Shown here one piece after another: positions 58,714 to 64,000 of a DNA stretch of 64,000 bases (its first letter is position 1; the number at the start of each line of letters is the position of its first letter). The position numbers and the translations under genes are program-made. A model generated the notes under the pieces. The model was given only the letters and a program-made list of their open reading frames with translations, was not told where the DNA came from and ran no database searches. Source of the stretch: Paracoccus albus. GTDB taxonomy: Bacteria > Pseudomonadota > Alphaproteobacteria > Rhodobacterales > Rhodobacteraceae. Where the stretch lies: the NCBI RefSeq assembly GCF_027913035.1, contig NZ_CP115775.1, forward strand, positions 2,108,001 through 2,172,000, given 5' to 3'.

Positions 58714-60162
58714 TCAGACTATTCCGCCGAAGCAGAGATATTTGATTTCGACGAATTCCTCGATTCCGTAGCGCGACCCTTCGCGGCCCAGACCAGAGGA
58801 TTTGATGCCGCCAAATGGCGCTTCGGCGGTGGAAATGAGGCCGGTATTGATCCCGACCATGCCGTATTCCAGCTGTTCGCCGACCTTCCACGCCCGCGCC
58901 AGATCGCGCGTGTAGAAATACGAGGCGAGGCCGAATTCGGTGTCGTTGGACATCGCCACGACCTCGTCATCCGCCTCGAACCGGAACAGCGGCGCGACCG
59001 GACCAAAGGTTTCCTCATGCGCGACGGCCATGTCCTGCGTGACGCCTGTCAGCACCGTCGGTTCGAAGAAGGTGCCGCCAAGCGCATGGCGATTTCCGCC
59101 TTGCGCGATCTGCGCCCCCTTGGCGGTTGCATCGGCGATATGCTCCTGAACCTTGGCGACGGCATTGTCGTCAATCAGCGGGCCGAAGACCGTGCCGTCC
59201 TCCAGACCGTCACCGACCTTCAGCGCGGCAAGCTTCGCGCTCAGCTTTTCGGCGAAGGCATCATAGACCCCGCCCTGCACATAGATCCGGTTGGCGCAGA
59301 CACAGGTCTGGCCGTTATTGCGGAACTTGGCGATGATCGCGCCTTCGACGGCGGCGTCCAGATCGGCATCGTCAAAGACGATGAAGGGCGCATTTCCGCC
59401 CAGTTCCAGCGCCAGTTTCTTCACCGTCGGCGCGGACTGACGCATCAGTTCGATGCCCACCTCGGTCGAACCGGTGAAGGTCAGCTTGCGCACCTTGTCG
59501 CTGGCTGTCATCACCCCGCCGATCGTGCGGGCCGAGCCGGTGATGACCGAAAACAGCCCCGCCGGAAGTCCGGCACGCTCGGCCAGAACCGCCAGCGCGA
59601 TGGCTGAGAACGGCGTCTGCGAGGCGGGTTTCAGCACCATGGCACACCCTGCCGCCAGTGCCGGACCGGCCTTGCGCGTGATCATCGCGTTTGGAAAATT
59701 CCAGGGCGTGATCGCCGCCACGACGCCGACTGGCTGCTTGATGACGACGATGCGCTTGTCCGGGGCATGGCCGGGGATTACATCGCCGTAAACCCGGCGC
59801 GCCTCTTCCGCGAACCATTCGATGAAGGAGGCACCATAGAGGATCTCGCCCTTGGCTTCGGCCAGCGGCTTGCCCTGTTCCAGGGTCAGGATACGGGCCA
59901 GGTCGTCGGCATTCTCGATCATCAGATCATACCAGCGACGCAGGATCGCCGAACGTTCCTTGGCCGTTCGGGCGGCCCAATCTTTCTGCGCCGCCTCGGC
60001 CGCCTCGATGGCCGCGACGGTTTCCGCCTCGCCCAGATCGGGGACGTGACCGATCACGTCACCCGTCGCGGGATTGCTCACCGCAATCCCCCCGTCCTTG
60101 GCCGGGTGCCAGGCGGCGCCGATCAGCGCCGCCGCTTTCAGAAGGGATGCGTCCTTCAGCAT
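58714..60162 (-). CDS. gabD: NAD(P)-dependent succinate-semialdehyde dehydrogenase
   Basis: 482-residue aldehyde dehydrogenase. Cofactor segment [20 protein letters not shown] near 150-170, [14 protein letters not shown], catalytic Glu in [14 protein letters not shown] and catalytic Cys in [13 protein letters not shown]. The pattern [13 protein letters not shown] and QTCVCANR is diagnostic for succinate-semialdehyde dehydrogenases. Oxidises the succinic semialdehyde released by HpaI to succinate, linking the pathway to the TCA cycle. Located inside the operon between hpaD and hpaG. Confidence 0.92.
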   Translation of the reverse strand: MLKDASLLKAAALIGAAWHPAKDGGIAVSNPATGDVIGHVPDLGEAETVAAIEAAEAAQKDWAARTAKERSAILRRWYDLMIENADDLARILTLEQGKPLAEAKGEILYGASFIEWFAEEARRVYGDVIPGHAPDKRIVVIKQPVGVVAAITPWNFPNAMITRKAGPALAAGCAMVLKPASQTPFSAIALAVLAERAGLPAGLFSVITGSARTIGGVMTASDKVRKLTFTGSTEVGIELMRQSAPTVKKLALELGGNAPFIVFDDADLDAAVEGAIIAKFRNNGQTCVCANRIYVQGGVYDAFAEKLSAKLAALKVGDGLEDGTVFGPLIDDNAVAKVQEHIADATAKGAQIAQGGNRHALGGTFFEPTVLTGVTQDMAVAHEETFGPVAPLFRFEADDEVVAMSNDTEFGLASYFYTRDLARAWKVGEQLEYGMVGINTGLISTAEAPFGGIKSSGLGREGSRYGIEEFVEIKYLCFGGIV

Positions 60163-60171
60163 GGTGTCCCC

Positions 60172-61152
60172 TTACGGTGCGATGATCGGGCTGGCCTTCA
60201 GCCCGCTTTCCGACGGCTCGACGCCCTGGAACAGCGAGCCATGTTCGAACCAGGACCGCGGCGCGGGTGCGCCCCAGAGGGTCTGGCGCTGCGGGTCTTT
60301 GAGGTCCCACTTGATCGCTTCCAGATCGGGATCGACGGTCTGGTAATCCGAGCAATAAATCTCGATCCGGTGACCGTCAGGGTCGAGGATGTACAGGAAG
60401 AAGGCGTTGGAAATTCCGTGCCGGCCCGGCCCGCGCTCGATATTGCCGACATAGCCGGTCGTCGCCATCAGGTCGCAGAGATCGATGATGTTCAACGGCG
60501 TCGGCACCCAGAAGGCCGTATGGTGCAGGCGCGGGCCGGTGCCGTTGGTGAAGGCGATGTCATGCACGCCGCCCTTGCGATGCGTCCATGCCGCCCAGAG
60601 ACGGCCGGTTTCCTCATCTTCGGTATATTCGGTGACGCGGAAGCCGAGTTGGTTGTAGAAATCGACGGCCTTGTCGACATCAGTGGCAAAGCAGTTGAAA
60701 TGGTCGATGCGCAGCGGCTTCACGCCGCGATAGAGCTCGTATTTCTGATGAATCGGCTCAAGGCGGTCCATCTTGAAGTAGAACTCGATCGGCATGCCGA
60801 AACAGTCATGCGTGCGCAGCGTGCGGCCCTGATAGGCGCGCTCGACCCATTCGACCGCGTGACCCTGTTCCTTGAACCAGTCATGGGCCTTGTCCAGTTC
60901 GCCCTCGTCAAAAACCTTGAAGGCCAGGCTGCGGACATTCGAGTCATCGGATTTGCGCAGCACCATGCAGTGATGGCCGCGTTCCTCCATCGCGCGCAGG
61001 AAGATGTGCTCGTCGTCTTCATCGGTGACCTGAAGCCCCAGCGTATCGACATAGAAGGCGCGGCTGGCGGCCAGATCCTTCACGCCGAACACGACATGGG
61101 AAAGGCGGATGATGTTGAAGGGCGGATACAGGTTCGGTGCAGGAATTGGCAT
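60172..61152 (-). CDS. hpaD: 3,4-dihydroxyphenylacetate 2,3-dioxygenase HpaD
   Basis: 326-residue type I extradiol dioxygenase of the vicinal oxygen chelate fold. Metal ligands by family position: His151 (IDHFNCFATDVD), His211 (RLHHTAFWVP) and Glu264 (GHRIEIYCSDYQ). N-terminal module begins RLSHVVFGVKDLAASRAFYV. Uses Fe(II) or Mn(II) to open the ring of homoprotocatechuate to 5-carboxymethyl-2-hydroxymuconate semialdehyde. ATG 61152 with a GGAGGAG ribosome site. Confidence 0.95.
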   Translation of the reverse strand: MPIPAPNLYPPFNIIRLSHVVFGVKDLAASRAFYVDTLGLQVTDEDDEHIFLRAMEERGHHCMVLRKSDDSNVRSLAFKVFDEGELDKAHDWFKEQGHAVEWVERAYQGRTLRTHDCFGMPIEFYFKMDRLEPIHQKYELYRGVKPLRIDHFNCFATDVDKAVDFYNQLGFRVTEYTEDEETGRLWAAWTHRKGGVHDIAFTNGTGPRLHHTAFWVPTPLNIIDLCDLMATTGYVGNIERGPGRHGISNAFFLYILDPDGHRIEIYCSDYQTVDPDLEAIKWDLKDPQRQTLWGAPAPRSWFEHGSLFQGVEPSESGLKASPIIAP

Positions 61153-61191
61153 GGCTTCTCCTCCGGAAAAAACGTCGTTCTGATGGGCGGA

Positions 61192-62703
<1,512 letters not shown>

Positions 62704-62706
62704 GTC

Positions 62707-63096
62707 TCAGTCCTCTTTTTTAAGCCGAGCGTGGATCGGCGTGTCTTTCCAGCTGAGCGCCGGATTGATCTCCCGGATCCCCAGCGACAGGGCGAAATGT
62801 TGGCTGGCGAGCGGCCCGGCCAGACAGTCCTGAAGCGCCGAAAAGATGTGCTGACCGGCCGCCTGCAGGTCTTCTTTCGAGCGCCCTGCACCGACGGACA
62901 GCGTGCATGCGGCGAAGTCATTCTCGGGGTGATCATCCGCAACGATGCAGTGATCCGCACAAAAAGCCCGCACCCGGATCCCCGCCAGCGGAAAGATCTC
63001 CGCCTCGACCATCGCGGCATGGGCCGCGCTGCACAGGTCCCGGATATCCGCGCGCCGGGCAAGTCCCGGCGAATATTCGATTCTCAGATGCGGCAT
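62707..63096 (-). CDS. hpaF: 5-carboxymethyl-2-hydroxymuconate isomerase HpaF
   Basis: 129-residue tautomerase-superfamily protein whose second residue is the catalytic Pro (MPHLRIEYSPGL) exposed after Met removal. FPLAGIRVRAFCADHCIVAD and SRGEINPALSWK-like ending are HpaF features. Isomerises CHM before decarboxylation. First gene of the operon; strong GGAGGTGG ribosome site, and the operator palindrome lies just upstream. Confidence 0.92.
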   Translation of the reverse strand: MPHLRIEYSPGLARRADIRDLCSAAHAAMVEAEIFPLAGIRVRAFCADHCIVADDHPENDFAACTLSVGAGRSKEDLQAAGQHIFSALQDCLAGPLASQHFALSLGIREINPALSWKDTPIHARLKKED

Positions 63097-63112
63097 GATT
63101 CCACCTCCATGT

Positions 63113-63128
63113 ATTTAACATGTTAAAT
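63113..63128. promoter_or_regulatory. Perfect palindrome, putative HpaR operator
   Basis: ATTTAACATGTTAAAT, a perfect 16-bp palindrome, is 17 bases upstream of the hpaF start. A minus-strand TTGACA (63149-63144) 15 nt before TAACAT places it over the -10 of the hpaF promoter. It lies between the divergent hpaF and hpaR genes, a typical MarR-family operator setting, so likely represses both. Confidence 0.65.
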
Positions 63129-63195
63129 TATTAAGCGCTTGTCAATCATTAACTTGTGAAGCAATATACTCTGAAACCAGAAAGATCCGCTTCGG

Positions 63196-63669
63196 ATGAC
63201 ACAGATCAGATCCAACCCCGCCATCGGACTTGCCCGCGCACGCCGGAATCTTCCGATGTCTCTTCTGCGCGCACGCGAACATGTGATGGAACGGTTTCGT
63301 CCGATGCTGCACAGGCATGACGTGACCGAACAGCAATGGCGCGTCCTGCGGATCTTGTATGAAAGCGATGGGATGGACGCGACGGATCTGGCGGCCGGTG
63401 CCTGCGTTCTCGCACCATCCCTGTCCCGCATCATCAGAACCCTCGAATCCCGAAACATGATCGAGGTGGGGAAAGACCCGAAAGACAGGCGCCGGGCGAC
63501 GATCCACTTGAGCCTGAAGGGCGAGGAGTTCATCAAGGAAGTCGCTCCCGAAAGCGCCGCGATCTACCGCGAGATCGAGGCAAGGGTCGGCGTCGACCGC
63601 ATCGAAACCCTGCTCGACGAGATCGACAAGCTCATGGCCGCGCTGACCGCGCCCGAAACCCCGGTCTGA
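63196..63669 (+). CDS. hpaR: MarR-family regulator HpaR
   Basis: 157-residue homologue of HpaR, repressor of homoprotocatechuate genes. LPMSLLRAREHVMERFRPML and HDVTEQQWRVLRILYESDGM are the typical HpaR N-terminal segments; the winged helix has LAPSLSRIIRTLESRNMIEV and the beta-wing DPKDRRRATIHLSLKGEEF. ATG 63196; ribosome site weak. Divergent from hpaF; likely responds to 3- or 4-hydroxyphenylacetate or homoprotocatechuate. Confidence 0.92.
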   Translation: MTQIRSNPAIGLARARRNLPMSLLRAREHVMERFRPMLHRHDVTEQQWRVLRILYESDGMDATDLAAGACVLAPSLSRIIRTLESRNMIEVGKDPKDRRRATIHLSLKGEEFIKEVAPESAAIYREIEARVGVDRIETLLDEIDKLMAALTAPETPV

Positions 63670-63690
63670 CCCGACCACCCCGTTCATGGT

Positions 63691-64000
63691 CTAGCAGTAC
63701 AGGGTCTGAATGTCGGTATATTCGGCCAGCCCTTCCTCGCCGAATTCGACCCCGAAGCCCGAGGACTTGACCCCGCCAAAGGGTGCATTGGGCTGAATAG
63801 CGCCATGCCTGTTGATCCAGACCGATCCGCATTCCAGCCGCGCGGCGATGCTTTTGGCTTTCTCGACGTCCTGCGACCAGACAGATCCGCCCAGCCCGTT
63901 TTCGGAATTATTGGCCTGCGCAATCGCGTCCTCGATATCCGAATATCTGATGATCGGCAGCACCGGGCCGAACTGTTCCTCAGCCACCAGCGGATCATCG
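63691..64000 (-). CDS. Aldehyde dehydrogenase, C-terminal part (cut by window edge)
   Basis: Only the last 102 or so codons are in the window. EEQFGPVLPIIRYSDIEDAI, AQANNSENGLGGSVWSQDVE, GSVWINRHGAIQPNAPFGGV and KSSGFGVEFGEEGLAEYTDI form the C-terminal NAD-dependent aldehyde dehydrogenase region. Ends TAG 63693-63691, convergent with hpaR by 21 bases. Substrate not determinable; may be phenylacetaldehyde-type enzyme from a neighbouring aromatic pathway (inference). Confidence 0.88.
   Translation of the reverse strand, partial: DDPLVAEEQFGPVLPIIRYSDIEDAIAQANNSENGLGGSVWSQDVEKAKSIAARLECGSVWINRHGAIQPNAPFGGVKSSGFGVEFGEEGLAEYTDIQTLYC

Overview
The window looks like a GC-rich alphaproteobacterial chromosome segment, most like Paracoccus or a related Rhodobacterales. 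The reasons are TAXI-type TRAP transporters with fused permeases, the imuA-imuB-dnaE2 mutasome in alphaproteobacterial form, an EcfG-type stress promoter, and Paracoccus-like integrases, VRR-NUC and DUF3489 genes. No rRNA, tRNA or CRISPR array was recognised.

Region A (1-16.2 kb) is one metabolic module in two minus-strand operons. Operon 1 (10229 down to the left edge) encodes a TAXI binding protein, a fused TRAP permease, thiolase, a bifunctional enoyl-CoA hydratase/3-hydroxyacyl-CoA dehydrogenase, a PimC/PimD-like acyl-CoA dehydrogenase pair, a thioesterase and an enoyl-CoA hydratase. Operon 2 (15985-11523) encodes a second TAXI/TRAP system and a two-subunit CoA-transferase. Both promoters carry the same IclR-type operator (core TTCGCATAGCGAA) just downstream of the -10 element. 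An iclR gene with its own copy of the site lies between the operons. I infer uptake of carboxylates, CoA activation by transfer and beta-oxidation, possibly of a dicarboxylate.

Region B (16.2-32.5 kb) is a patchwork. It holds a stress pair (pyridoxamine oxidase-like protein and large-subunit catalase), the SOS mutasome imuA-imuB-dnaE2, an AAC(6')-like acetyltransferase and a LysR-controlled oxidoreductase/metallo-hydrolase cluster. These are set among decayed genes: an IS5 transposase, three integrase fragments, a GlcG/HbpS gene with an amber codon, a serine hydrolase with three amber codons, a serine recombinase tail and an internally deleted SDR.

Region C (32.5-40.2 kb) is a catabolic locus. 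A tctCBA-gntR operon (tripartite tricarboxylate transporter and regulator) diverges from a tightly coupled four-gene operon: DUF1932-type dehydrogenase, D-2-hydroxyacid dehydrogenase, RraA-type aldolase and FMN-dependent 2-hydroxyacid oxidase.

Region D (40.4-49.4 kb) is a degraded integrative element. It has an intact tyrosine integrase, a frameshifted cargo gene, a four-gene overlapping HTH/hypothetical/VRR-NUC/initiator-like cassette with iteron-like repeats, a vapBC pair, a parD with truncated parE, an intact IS3-family element and a frameshifted DUF3489 gene.

Region E (49.6-64 kb) is a homoprotocatechuate (hpa) meta-cleavage operon, hpaF-E-D-SSADH-G-H-I, divergent from hpaR. It continues into a third TAXI/TRAP transporter, a sulfatase-family hydrolase and a SulP anion transporter. 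This suggests import and desulfation of a sulfated phenylacetate-type aromatic before ring cleavage. The right edge cuts an aldehyde dehydrogenase gene.
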